This document shows, piece after piece, positions 35,495 to 47,720 of a DNA stretch of 64,000 nt; positions within the stretch are counted from its first letter, which is position 1, and every line of letters starts with the position of its first letter. Under the pieces are notes generated by a model, which saw nothing but the letters and a program-made list of their open reading frames with translations, did not search any database and was not told where the DNA came from. This DNA comes from Metarhizium brunneum (Eukaryota > Ascomycota > Sordariomycetes > Hypocreales > Clavicipitaceae). Location: contig NC_089423.1 of assembly GCF_013426205.1 (NCBI RefSeq), positions 5,828,001-5,892,000 of the forward strand, read 5' to 3'. A program made the translations under genes and the position numbers.

Positions 35495-38400
35495 CTAAAC
35501 CATGCGCACGCCAGTGTCCTGTGTCTCCTCATCCTTGGGCAGTGGGGGCAGGTTTTTATTCAAGCTTTCCTTGCTAAGCCTCGGTCGCAAGACTTGGCCA
35601 TCGGGCTCATGGCCATCGGACTTTAGGGGTGGTGGCGGTGGGCGTTCTTTAGGGGGCGTCGGTGGTGGAGGACCGGTTGGCGGTGGAGGGATAGTATTAC
35701 CGTTTCTGAGGTTCTTCGGCCTATCCCAGACTGACCCTCCGTCATTACGGCTACCCTCAGCCGCTTCCTCAACTACTGGCAAGATCGGTTCATGCGGAAA
35801 CGACTCGCGCTTGTCAGGAGAGCTGGCGGTCGTTAGAACGCGGTCTGGTATATCTGTTTCTAATACACCACTCGATTCGGTCCTTTTAGCTTCTTTTGAT
35901 GCCTTCTGCATGGTTTCCCGCACTTCTGCTGACGAACCACTCGTTGGCGGGGCTGGTGGGAGATGATCAGGCATTGGAGGAACCCCATGGCTATACCTCT
36001 GTGCAGAGTGTCGTTTTGCTGATTTGTCGGCGGACACCCTCCCTTCGTTCGCTTCCTGTTCCCTTCGCAAAGCTTCCCTTCGAGCTTCCTCTGCTGACAT
36101 GGTAATCCCCTCGACGAAATTGTAAAATCGGTCGCCATATTGCTCTGGCGGCAAAGCCGAGATTTGTGACCGGTCATGTGACAAGCCTTTCCAGAAATGT
36201 TCAATCTTTTTGATCATTCCATACTAAACACATAAATATGTTAGTGTCTCGGTCATGACAGATTAGTGTTGCCCAATACTTACGTGTGTAAGACAGTCAA
36301 TTACTCCCAAATAGTAAATCTCATCTGCAGGTTGATTGTTTTCGTGCGTCGCTCGAAAGCCTCCATCATCCTGGTTGAAAACAAACCCAGGCCGGGTATG
36401 GAAGTCTCTCAACTCATCAGGCATCTTGTCCAACGCCTGACCGATGGGAATTGGCCGCTCTGCGCGAATCTTTTCTCTTAGCTCTCGAGCTTTTCGGACA
36501 TTCTCCATCTTAGACGGCGTCCTCATAAGCACTGAGGGCGGGTCATCATCTGTCGTCTTCTCGCCGCCAGGATTAAAGACCTGTAGAGTCTTGTCACGTA
36601 AATTCTCCTCATTTCCGCGTGATATGTCGTGAATACCAATAAGTAGTGAATAATCCATAATTTGCAGTCTTTTGAGTAGAATAACGTCCTTCTGGAGTTG
36701 CTCCAAGAAAAGCCGCTTCTTCCTGATACCCAACTCCAGGTGCTGTTGTCGTCTCAACCAGTTCAGATCCTTCAACGTTGCTCGAGGATTCTTTTCCAAA
36801 TCGTCCTCCCTGTAGTCTCTGCCAATAGTTGAGCCCTTCAGGTCGAAAGTGGTGTGGATATCTCGGTGAGGTGGAAATAGGTTATTCATGACAACAAAGT
36901 GGATCTTCTTGCCATATGGCATCTTGACCCGATGAAGGCCATAAAACTGAGAAAGAAGTGTGTTGGGGTTGTTTTGAATGTGGTTGAAGTAGTCCCTGAG
37001 AATTTTCCTCAGGAATTTATGCTCAGAATGATGAATCGTCTTGATGATATATTTGTAATCTCTGGAAAAGTAAAAGAAACTGCCGCTCTTGCCAGGAGAG
37101 CCGAGCTCGGAAAGTATATATTTCCCAGTCAAGGACATGAGGTAGTCGGCGGGGTCGAGACGGAACAGGGCACGCAAATGTCGGAACACCCAAGGAGCAT
37201 AGTCCTTAAACTTGAAATCATATTTGGCAGAAGGGACCAGTTCGTTGCCGGTGCTATGGAGAGGATCAGTACTACTTTCGTTTTGTGTTCAAGGAGAAGT
37301 GTTGCCTATCAACTTACATGTCGAACGTCGACTTTTGCTTTGCTTCAAAGTCGGCATCCGTGAGTTCTCGGTCGAGCTTAGCGTTTGTTCTCGAGACAGA
37401 CACTCGGATCCCGGTCAGCATGTTATAAGCCGTGACCCAATTGGCATGGCTCTCGTCAACTTTGGTGCCGACCAAGACGCGATCATCATCTTCCTCCTCT
37501 TTTCGCTTCCGTTTACTAGCCCGCTTCTGGCGATAGACCTCGGCCCAGCGAATAGCATCCTCATCGGGTAGAATTTCATCTCGAGGTGCGTCAGACTGCA
37601 TGGATCGAGTTGTCCTCCGTGCTAGGTTTAGTGAAGCACGGCGATGTCCGATCGGAGCTACAGTCGGAGAGAATCGCCCACTAGCTTGCGCGACATCTAG
37701 CCCATCCTTGGATCCTCGGCCGGGAGGAGGCTTCGATATCTCGAGAGTATGTCTCTGCTTTAGAGACCCAGCGTGTGGGGGTTGAAGATGTCCCGACGGC
37801 GAGGTGGTCAATGCTGAGCCGCCTGATTGGTATGCTGGAGGTGAGGAAAATCGATGTGGCGAAAACTTTTGTGGCACAAGCTCAGAAACTGGCAATACCT
37901 GTGTTGCAACAGGCGATGTTTGGCCATCATTGTCGTTCAAGTCAGATTCTGGGGTTGAAGCTTGTGCCGAGTCCTGGGTCAAGGTTGCACCGTTGGCCCA
38001 TGGTGCAGGCTTGTGGTCATGAAATTGATGCTGGTACGCAACGACAGGTGAGCCAAGAGCAGTTGAATTTTGATGTAGATAAGACGAAGTCGTTTCCGAA
38101 GCTGAGTTGCCATTAACGCCCGATGCGGGTGGCTTTGGAGCGGTTCGATCGGGAAGAGCCAAAGTGCCGTTTGGCAGTGCCTTGATGGTGGACTTTTCAT
38201 AAGCATCATTCGCGCTAGAGTCATTGATTCCGTTAGCGAGCGAGCTCATGCTCGTCGGTCTTGTGCTGTTCCCATTCATAGGAAGATGGTTCGTGTCCGA
38301 TGTCTCCGAGTCGTGCGTGGATGTAGTGGAGCTCTCGTCAAAGCTCTCGTTGATGGGTTCAGGCTGGGTATGGGCTATCGAGACCCCATTTGCCTTTTTT

Positions 38401-38501
38401 TTGTCGATTTCGAGGCCAAATTGATTGTTAGGGTCAAGGTTAAGAAGGTCGGCTTCAGCAGAAAAGATGGGCGAGTTATCGTCGTTGAGGAAGGAGGGCA
38501 T
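35495..38501 (-). CDS. mss4: Phosphatidylinositol-4-phosphate 5-kinase (Mss4/Its3 type)
   Basis: Three exons (38501-37318, 37253-36284, 36223-35495) give 960 residues. The start is the first true ATG at 38501 ([13 protein letters not shown]). Residues 1-340 are disordered. The kinase core follows, with [42 protein letters not shown] holding the glycine-rich loop and the ATP-binding Lys, DLKGSTIGR near residue 530, [11 protein letters not shown] near 594, and the activation-loop end [18 protein letters not shown], built across intron 2. [10 protein letters not shown] closes the domain. The C-terminal 180 residues are Pro-rich ([21 protein letters not shown]) and could bind SH3 proteins. The enzyme makes PI(4,5)P2 at the plasma membrane, supporting actin organisation, endocytosis and polarised growth. 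Introns of 64 and 60 bp have canonical ends. Confidence 0.95.
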
Positions 38502-39374
38502 TTCGCTCAATCTCCCTGTTGAGACAGGGACCAAAAGAAGTATACTGAATATTCCCTGGTAGAAAGAGAAGGCTGATGGGGAGAACCGATGTACCTCACT
38601 GGTTGAACTGGTATATTCAATTCAATGGTACTCTCAGTCCATGCTCGCCTGGGCCGGACGAGTGACGGTGTTCCAACAACTGGTGACGACCTCGGTAGAC
38701 GAGTGCCAACAGCCAGCCAATGTCAGGGTCAGACCAAATTATGGAAAGATTATCGGTGAGATCTGAAGGACACCGGTATTGTTAGGGGCGCAACAGAATT
38801 AACATGGCGTGAATTTGCAGCTTGGTGAAGACGGTGACAAAGGTGATAAAGGGCGAAAATTGTGGATTGTCGACCACGACACAACGCTCAGCAAGTGGCT
38901 CTGGGGAGACGCCAGCCAGCCGTGCGCAGGGCGATGTCTCGCAAACGCTTCGATCTAGCGACAATCTCGACAAGGAAGATACTGATGCTGTTGATTGGTA
39001 GTGCCCAGGCGATTGAGCGAGGACTTGGCGGCGCGAATGCAGAGGTAGCTGGTGGCTTGTGACGGTCAAGTTGAGGTTGAGATTGGGTGCAAAACTGACT
39101 GACGGAAATGTGGTTCAGTGTTGTCAACTTGGCGCCTGGCAGTTGAATGTTGGTCGTCACCCGTCATGCGTGGCCCCTGCTCACCCGCCTAGTGGGCCAA
39201 GGTCAGCGCGGTCAACGCAAGCGCTCGCTGGTGCTGCGCACTCGACCCATTAATTATCCAATGCTCCCTAGTTACCTGGCAGTGGAGATGCTAGAGACAG
39301 GCCGACTCGTCTTGAGCCAGCTTTGTTATTTCGGGCCAACTCGTCAATCCAGGACTGGCCGACCTGGCATCTTC

Positions 39375-39420
39375 TGGGAGACCTGGGAGACCCGGGAGAC
39401 TTTGGGAGCCTTTGGGAGAC
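39375..39420. repeat. Degenerate GGGAGAC(C/T)T tandem repeat
   Basis: Five close variants of GGGAG(A/C)C with short CT or TTT spacers occur in 46 bp. Confidence 0.6.
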
Positions 39421-39681
39421 GTTTGTGCTCCAAGTGCCCAAATGTGGAACCTGGATGGAGAATTTCGTGGGACTCGGATTCATTGTCAGTTATTAGTACA
39501 TACCTAGATCTACTAGTCGCTGACGGGCATTAATGAGAACGACCACGCAAAAAACAACAACAACAAAAGGCAGCGCAAGCACAGCCTTGAATGTTGGCCG
39601 ATTAAATTACATTGAGGCTCGGATGCTTGTCGCTCACAGTATCCCCCCATCCGAGAAGTCTCTAGCTGACCTTGCCTTCAT

Positions 39682-39690
39682 TACGGAGTA
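39682..39690. repeat. TACGGAGTA element
   Basis: Single 9 bp intergenic copy of the dispersed motif. Confidence 0.55.
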
Positions 39691-40389
39691 GAGCTCTTCG
39701 ATTCTCCCCTGCGCCTTCGCCGTTGGCCATTCACCGTCCACCGTTGTACAGCTCTTCTAATACCCGGCCAAGAGCTGAAGGATATCTGGAAGCGTCGGCA
39801 ACCCTTTTGACAGCTCATGGCTTGGCATCGGTGGGCCGTCAATGTCTGTCCCAAGCCATAGCGTCAAGGTTGGGCTGGTGGCTGCTCGGGAGACCTGCAT
39901 TGGCTCCAGCCTGCCCTCTTCAACACTAAGGCCCAGCCTGACACGGCTACGGCCTTTGAATATCCAGCAAAGGGGTTGAGCAAGAAGCACGGCATTATGC
40001 TGGAAATAGCTGCTGCCAGGTGTGCCTGGTGCGTTTCCCGAATACCTCGCCAAGTTGACAGCTTTCTATGTACATGTAGGTGGAAGGGGGCACTTGGGCC
40101 TGCGGCTCCGCCACCAAAGTCAATCCCAGCACCTGGCCCCCAAAGTAGGACAGACCAGCATGGTTGTTGTTTTTTTTTGCTTGTTCGCACCGGTTTCTTC
40201 TTCTTCTTTTTTTTTTGTTCTGCCAATGCTTATCACTGTTTGATGCTGATGTTCTTCGTCTCGCTGCTGGCGTTCTTTCCTTCTGGTTACTCATCGCGTG
40301 TCCATGTCCTGAGAATCGGGATTAGAGTGGCCCCGGCACGTGAATTGCTCGGCGGGGTCACTCTTTTTGCTAGGTGCGCTTACCCCCCT

Positions 40390-40508
40390 ACTACGTACTC
40401 CTTATTTATTACATTTAAACTCTTCTTATGTATATTAGTAACTTATGCTAAAATTTATTTACTTATTAAACAGTATATATCAATATGTTAAATATAAAGC
40501 CTAATAGC
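40390..40508. other. AT-rich block
   Basis: About 120 bp of strikingly AT-rich sequence with many TTTA and TATA strings begins abruptly after TACGTACTCC and ends before a region of ordinary composition. It could be a remnant of a RIP-mutated repeat or an AT-rich regulatory or replication element. Nothing in it identifies the source. Confidence 0.45.
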
Positions 40509-40676
40509 CAGGTACTTGGTGGGGCGTCAGCGCACCTAGCATCAAAAAAGAGTGAGCCCGTCGAGCAATTCACCCCAGCACAGCAAAAGATACACACTTT
40601 CCTCAGGCTTGGCGGCACGAGTATGCAGGACGTGCAGCAAGCAAAGATGACGCCAGGCAGCACACTCAATATCTGA
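40485..40676 (+). other. Weak small ORF beside the AT-rich block
   Basis: ATG at 40485 opens 63 codons with protein-like composition (GGASAHLASKKSEPVEQF, QQKIHTFLRLGGTSM). No family recognised, no leader or splice support. It may be a relic of a mobile element or chance. Confidence 0.2.
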
Positions 40677-41796
40677 AGCTTGCACAGGCCCCCTTATCTA
40701 AGCACTAAAGCGCTGGCTGACACGCTGCCGTTTTGCGTGAGGTTCCATGTCTGGGAGGCGGTAATACCCATGATACTAGTACTGTCACCATATCCCATGT
40801 ACCTCCCAAGTGAATCTTGATGACGACATTGCCAATGACAGCTCCTGAGACATTCAGGATAAATCGTGCCTGGTGGTCGAAAACGTGATGATAGGATTGG
40901 AGGCTCCAGGCGGTGCTGTCTCACTCTGTAGCTATTCGCCGCCATTGCCAGCATGCCTTCTGCCCAGCCACATGTGCAAGCATATCAACGACCAGGGCTC
41001 GACTCCGTCCGCAATCTCCCAGTGCCAATATACGAGACTCTATGCATCCGGACTTCCGTCCCCATTATCCCTATTTTCCATCTAATAACATCAGCAACAC
41101 TTTCAGCCGCGAAGCCGAAAGGCCAAAATACTCATTTCAACGTAAGGGGCCATGTAGTAGGTAAGAAAGGGGGGTTCTGGACTTGAGGATAAGGACCACA
41201 TGGCAGAAATGCTCAACACATTGCAATCTTGACTCTATGCAAGGTGTGCTGCGTGTGCACTTGAAGTCCCAAGTATGCCTTGAAAAAAGGCCATTCGCAC
41301 ATAACCAAACATTGGATGGCAACGTGGTCCAGGCGTTGTGACTACAACAATGAGCACGAGAGATACTTCTTGGTATGTAAATATGACAAAACACGTCTGG
41401 TAGTACTTGAATAAAGAGTAAAGACGACCAAAGTGTCGACCGGTAGAATAACTTGGGTAGACATCGCAGGGGGGATATACATAAAGTATGTAACTAGAAA
41501 TTCCTGTGGAAGGTGCAACTCAAGGCGATGCAGGGTAGTCGTCGTTTCCGCCAGAGTTCACGCTGATGTTCGTCCCGGAGCGCTTCACCAACATTTGTAT
41601 TTGGGATGCTCCATGCTGCACTCTTATCCTTTCATCTTCCTTCTGTCCCTTGGCCGATATTGTTAACATTGAATATGACAAGTTCAGCTGCCATGACAAG
41701 GTTCGCCCTTCAATTTCCGCCCAATGATGGGCTGTTTCGAGCCTCTACGGCTATCTTACACAAGCTGACCGAGGTCAAAGCTCGAACCAACATGAC

Positions 41797-41955
41797 ATGT
41801 CCTTGCCGACCAGCATGGATCTAGAACAGACTCGAGCCACGTCACTTCAAATTCTCAAAATGCCACGGATAGGAGCCCACGGTTCTACGAAAAGCCATCT
41901 AGAGCGCGGTGCCATCTCTTGCCCTGAATTGCACAAATTTGCCGGCAGCGAATAG
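41797..41955 (+). other. Weak 52-codon ORF
   Basis: ATG at 41797 (MSLPTSMDLEQTRATSLQ) runs to TAG at 41953-41955, next to a GTGCGT donor-like site. It could be a damaged exon of the ORF at 42036, but the phases do not join cleanly. Confidence 0.15.
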
Positions 41956-42035
41956 GTGCGTACGGGCTACCCAGCATCTCCAACAATCAAATCTACAAAA
42001 GTCGGGCTATAAGCTTATGATGCACATAGAATGAG

Positions 42036-42404
42036 ATGCACGGTCCCGGCAAACAAGCCACCGGCCGTCGGGTATCAAGATCCTTGCCTCTGTCCGAGAG
42101 ACCGCGGCGTCGCTTTGCTGTTGGACGAAGCCTAGAATACGGATGGAGAAGAAGACAAGATCGCCTAAACCAATACTCGCAGCCGTTTAGCGAAACCCCT
42201 ACGTTTGCGAAAGGCAGAGAACGACGACGTCGAGCTCGTGACTCGCAAGAGGCTTGCAGTTCGTCCGATATTGCCAGTTCATCAAATCACAGTCCACTTG
42301 GCACTGAAGCCAAAAATTCTCTAGCAGTGGCTGGTGTGATGCTGGCTACTGAGGAATTGGATAGGTTAAGTGAAAGGGCACGAAATCACGGTGAACAGGA
42401 ATGA
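42036..42404 (+). other. Arg-rich ORF of 122 residues, unrecognised
   Basis: Begins MHGPGKQATGRRVSRSL and ends TEELDRLSERARNHGEQE. It is very basic in the middle (RERRRRARD). An acceptor-like CACATAG lies just upstream at about 42023-42029, in frame with the ORF, so it could be the last exon of a gene whose first part I cannot find. No domain recognised. Confidence 0.3.
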
Positions 42405-43328
42405 TTATGCGCTGGGCGGTAAAAGCAAACGGTGACGGGCATCTGTGATCGGCAAGGTCATTGTCTCTTCGTGCTATCAGCATCGGGTCTACACATAGTT
42501 CAGGCATGCCTAGAATATCAAGACCTCAATACAAACTAAGGGCATTTGTTTCTTGCCAAATTGGCGCAGGTTGGTATGTGTCACGTAATCCCGCGACATC
42601 ATTCATCATCTCTACCTGGAGTTAAGCGAAGCCGGGCAAAACAGCCTTCTCCTTTGGCCAGTCTCATGGCTGACTTGCCAAAGCCTTCCTACTCGATTGG
42701 GTAACGGAATCAGCTGTGGTTGGATGGAAAACAAGGCCAGAAGGTGGTGGGAGAATGCAGTTGCAGTTATGCAGTGTATACCAGCCAACTACATCTAATA
42801 CCCGAGTTATGTGCATCCGAAGAGAGCAATGAGCCGAGAACCGGGATCGGTTAACGGGGAGTCGGTGCCCGGAGGGCCATGGGGCTTGGGGTTGGGGGAA
42901 GGGTTAACGGTGGATCTGCGGCTGGGGTTTAGGCCGTGACATCTGGAGTCTGGGGGTACGGTTTCAATCTTGGCCGCTGGCCAGGCGACATGAGGGCGAC
43001 ACATGCATGGACTCACGAGGCTACAGGGCTCTCAGGCCCCCGAAGCAGGGCATTCGCGGTGGAGTCCCTCCGCGGGTTCCGTCGGTGGAATGAGTGGGTT
43101 CCTGGCTAGTCGCGGGGAGAAACCGGGGCCGGATGCCAGCGATATCGCATAACTTGAAGTTGCCGAATTCAACGTCCAACGGGTAGCTCAGACAAAACAT
43201 AACTTCCTCAACACCTCCACGATCCACCCTCTCCTCTCTTACATCGCGCACTTTATTCGTCCCTTTAATATAGGACAACACAATCCACGCATTATCCCCC
43301 CCTGTGTGGATTGTTCCTCATCTTCAAA

Positions 43329-44792
43329 ATGTTCCGTCACAGTCTACGAACAGCTGCAAGAAGCACAACGTCTGCTTCATGGCGGCCAATGGCTGTCAGA
43401 AGTTTTGCCTCAGCGCCAAAGACTACCTTTGACTGGCAAGACCCACTTGCGTCTAAGAACCTCTTGACCGAGGAGGAGCTTGCTATTGCAGAGACGGCTG
43501 AGAGATACTGCCAAGAGCGCATGATGCCTAGAGTCTTGCGTATGTTGTCGCCTGTCCCGAGATCTAACCTCATGGTGTTGGCTGCTGGTGCCGCGGCACT
43601 CCAATGCAAGCTCAATAACATGCCAGACAGCCGCCGTTGCTAATACAAAACTTTAGAGGCCTACCGCGATGAGCACTATGACCCCAAGATCCTTCAAGAA
43701 ATGGGCGAGCTTGGTCTTCTCGGCGCCAATATTGACGGCTATGGCTGCGCTGGCGTGTCATCGGTTGCTGGTGGTATGATCACGCGGGCTGTGGAACGCG
43801 TCGATAGTGGCTACCGATCTGGCATGTCAGTGCAGTCGTCACTTGTCATGGGCGGCATTTACGAGTTCGGTACTGAAGAGCAGAAGCAGAGATTCCTTCC
43901 TGAGATGGCCAAGGGCAAGCTACTCGGTGCCTTTGGTCTCACGGAGCCTAACCACGGCAGTGATCCCGGTAGCATGGAGAGCGTCGCCAAGCCTCACCCT
44001 ACCAAAAAGGGGTACTTCTCTCTCAGTGGAGCCAAGACCTGGATCACAAACAGCCCCATCGCCGATGTCCTTTTAGTGTGGGCAAAGCTTCAAGAGACGG
44101 GCAAGATTCGCGGTTTCCTCGTTGAGAGAAAGGACTGCCCTCCTGGCACCCTGTCCACCCCTGCAATCAAGGATAAGAACGGCCTGCGCGCTTCCATAAC
44201 TGGTATGATCCAGTTGGACGAATGTCCTGTGCCTGAGGCCAATATGTTTCCTGATGTTGAGGGTCTGAAGGGGCCTTTCAGCTGCCTCAATAGTGCTAGA
44301 TATGGTATTTCCATGGGCGTCATCGGTGCCTTGGAGGACTGCATTGCCCGAGCACGAACTTATGCTCTGGAGCGCAAGCAGTTCAAAGGGAACCCTTTGG
44401 CCAAATACCAGCTCATCCAGAAGAAGCTGGCAGATGCCACTACCGACGCTGCCTATGGCACCCTGGCTGCCATTCAGGTTGGCCGTCTCAAGGACGAGGG
44501 CAAGGCAACGCCTGAGATGATCAGCATGGTCAAGAGACAGAATTGCGATGTCGCCCTACGAAATGCTAGAATCCTGCAGGAGATTTTCGGCGGTAATGCC
44601 GTGAGCGACGAGTATCATATTGGTCGCCATGTGGCCAACCTATTTGTTACGCAGACATATGAGGGACAGAGCGACATTCACAGTATGTTATGACTTCTAT
44701 CCTTGACTGACTTTCTACTTTCCTTTGCTGACAATAGTTTTGTAGGCCTTATCCTGGGACGAGCTATCACTGGTATCCAGGCGTTTGTTTAG
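43329..44792 (+). CDS. Glutaryl-CoA dehydrogenase, mitochondrial
   Basis: Three exons (43329-43539, 43657-44682, 44746-44792) give 427 residues. The N-terminus MFRHSLRTAARSTTSASW, then RSFAS, is a clear matrix-targeting presequence. Acyl-CoA dehydrogenase features follow in order: LLTEEELAIAETAERYCQE, the FAD/substrate strand FGLTEPNHGSDPGSM, TWITNSPIADV, an SARYGISMGVIGALEDC helix, and TYEGQSDIH, whose Glu (about residue 406) aligns with the catalytic base of human GCDH. The tiny last exon adds SLILGRAITGIQAF, conserved in this subfamily. The enzyme oxidises and decarboxylates glutaryl-CoA to crotonyl-CoA in lysine, hydroxylysine and tryptophan breakdown, passing electrons to ETF. The YEG-x-D-IH-LILGRAITG signature separates it from other acyl-CoA dehydrogenases. 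Introns: 117 and 63 bp. Confidence 0.95.
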
Positions 44793-46645
44793 CTGATGTT
44801 TGAGGTGGCGAGCAGGAGTGGGATGAGGTTTGTCATGTTTTGCAAGGTACCTACGTACTTGATAGTCAATGCATCAGCAAGGGCATTAGATAATGCGCGG
44901 GGGGAGTCGATAACATTTACTCTTCTGGTCTCCCATCAAGCCCTAACCCTCTCCCTGGTCGATTCTTGTGGTTGACATGCGTAGTACTTGTGAGGCGTTG
45001 CAGCCGGAGCCATGTCGAATCGCGACGCCACCGCCGCAATATCTCCAGCCCCATAAAAATGGTTGCCCGCCGATTTTCACCGGACCCGCCGAACCGTTGA
45101 TGGGATGAGATCCTTAGGCCATCGGAGTTGGCCATGCACGCGGTGTCGCGCGGCACAATATGGCAAGAGAGATTGTGAAAGTAGCCTGAGAAAGGATGAG
45201 CGTCAGGCGGCATGGTGACATGGTATGAATTGCTTATTAGATAATGGCCGCGTTTTACTTGGCATTCTCATTCCCGTGGATGCCGGGGATTGTTTGGTCT
45301 TGACGCAAGGGGCTTCGCTGGTGAACAGATCTCTTTGTTCATGGCGCCTAAGTGTCCATTCGGGTATTCCTAGGGTCAGCGTAGTTGCATGGTCTTCCCG
45401 AGACATTGCCAATACATTAAGCCCAGGGCACCCACCCGAATCATCCAGGTCCACGGGCATACAGACGAGACACGGCATTAGTACTACTAAAGACGCCATT
45501 GTTATAATGAAAGGCGCGAGCATGGCCCAGTCAGCAAGTAACATCCAACGACGGACACATAGTGCCTTGGTAGATGCCAGCGGGGACGTGTTGGCGCCAT
45601 GAGTCACGATCAAAATGCCAGGCGTCAAATGAAAACGGTGGCGGTGTCGACTCTGACTGGCCTGGGTGCTTGGCCAGCGGCAAGTAGGACGACAGCGCAG
45701 CCAGGGCGGCGAACTGTGCATAATTATTCCCGAATCAAGATATCTGTCACAGCCTGCTGACAATTGTCCTGTGTGGCGTGGGTGGATGAGAGCATTGTGA
45801 GGGAGGTGTGAGTAAGTTGTCAACTGTTTGCTGTGCTGTTGTGTGTGGTGGTGGCTCAAGTGCTCCTTGCTCTCCTCCTGCAGACCCACTTGTTCACCCA
45901 CCTGGACAGCCTTGCCGTCATTGGCCACTTCCCATGTTCCATGGTCCAATGCTCAGTGCGCTTGAGCGTGCGCAGGTGGTCAAATCGAATCGAACGTTCT
46001 GGCTCGGCCCAGCTGCCCCGTGCCCAGACTGTCCAGTCTCTCATGCCTCAGCCCGTCCAGCTGCGGTCTGGTGCCAGCCCAAGGGGGCATGGGGCAAGTG
46101 CCCAGTCAACAGTGCACCGTGCCGTGTGCCCGCCTCTGTCCATGGCCACTCTGTCGGGTGTTCAGTGCTTGGTGCAATGTTGGTGCAGGTGCCGGGTTAA
46201 CTGGTTGACTAGCCGGCCAGGCTGCCTGTCTTCTTTTAGAACGTCCACCTCACTGACCGATCCCTGTGGTTTCTCTTTCCTTCCATACACTGCATACCCA
46301 AATTCAACCACGTCCCTGACGACTGCTTCTTCAAGACACGAGCACTTTTCCCATCTACCAAATTTCCATCCCCCAGCATCGCCGCTCGACATCGACTGAA
46401 ACTATCGACCGCCGTTCACCTTTCTTCTCTCTCGACGAGAGTCACGTCTGCCTTGGTACATTTTACCCCGCCGAGTTGTTCTTGTGTTGAAGTGCGTCAT
46501 TCTGCCTGCTTTCGCCTCCTCCGACCGCCTGTCCCGCGTTTTTCTCTCTCCTACTTCTATCCACCAACTAACCGGAACTTTTTCCAGCATCTGCATCAAC
46601 CAGCGATCTACGCCTTCGCACACACACTCATCACAATCCTTAGCC
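44793..46645. other. Intergenic, 1.85 kb, ending in a pyrimidine-rich leader
   Basis: The last 400 bp before the Ubc4 start are strongly pyrimidine-rich (runs of CTTTC, TTCCTTCC), usual for the promoter and leader of a highly expressed fungal gene. A minus-strand frame at 45203-45949 stays open for about 248 codons but has no ATG near its start and no recognisable domain. I see no other gene. Confidence 0.55.

Positions 46646-47720
<1,075 letters not shown>

Larger units (their letters stand above)
38502..43328. other. Gene-poor stretch of 4.8 kb
   Basis: The left end is the PI4P 5-kinase promoter and the right end that of glutaryl-CoA dehydrogenase. Inside are a degenerate GGGAGAC repeat (39375-39420), poly-T/TTC runs at 40168-40218, an AT-rich block (40390-40508) and three weak small ORFs listed separately. 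No confident gene. Confidence 0.5.

Noticed and set aside
45203..45949. Minus-strand open frame of about 248 codons with one hydrophobic stretch
   Set aside because: No ATG near the start, no domain, uneven composition, and the plus strand is also open. Insufficient support for a gene.
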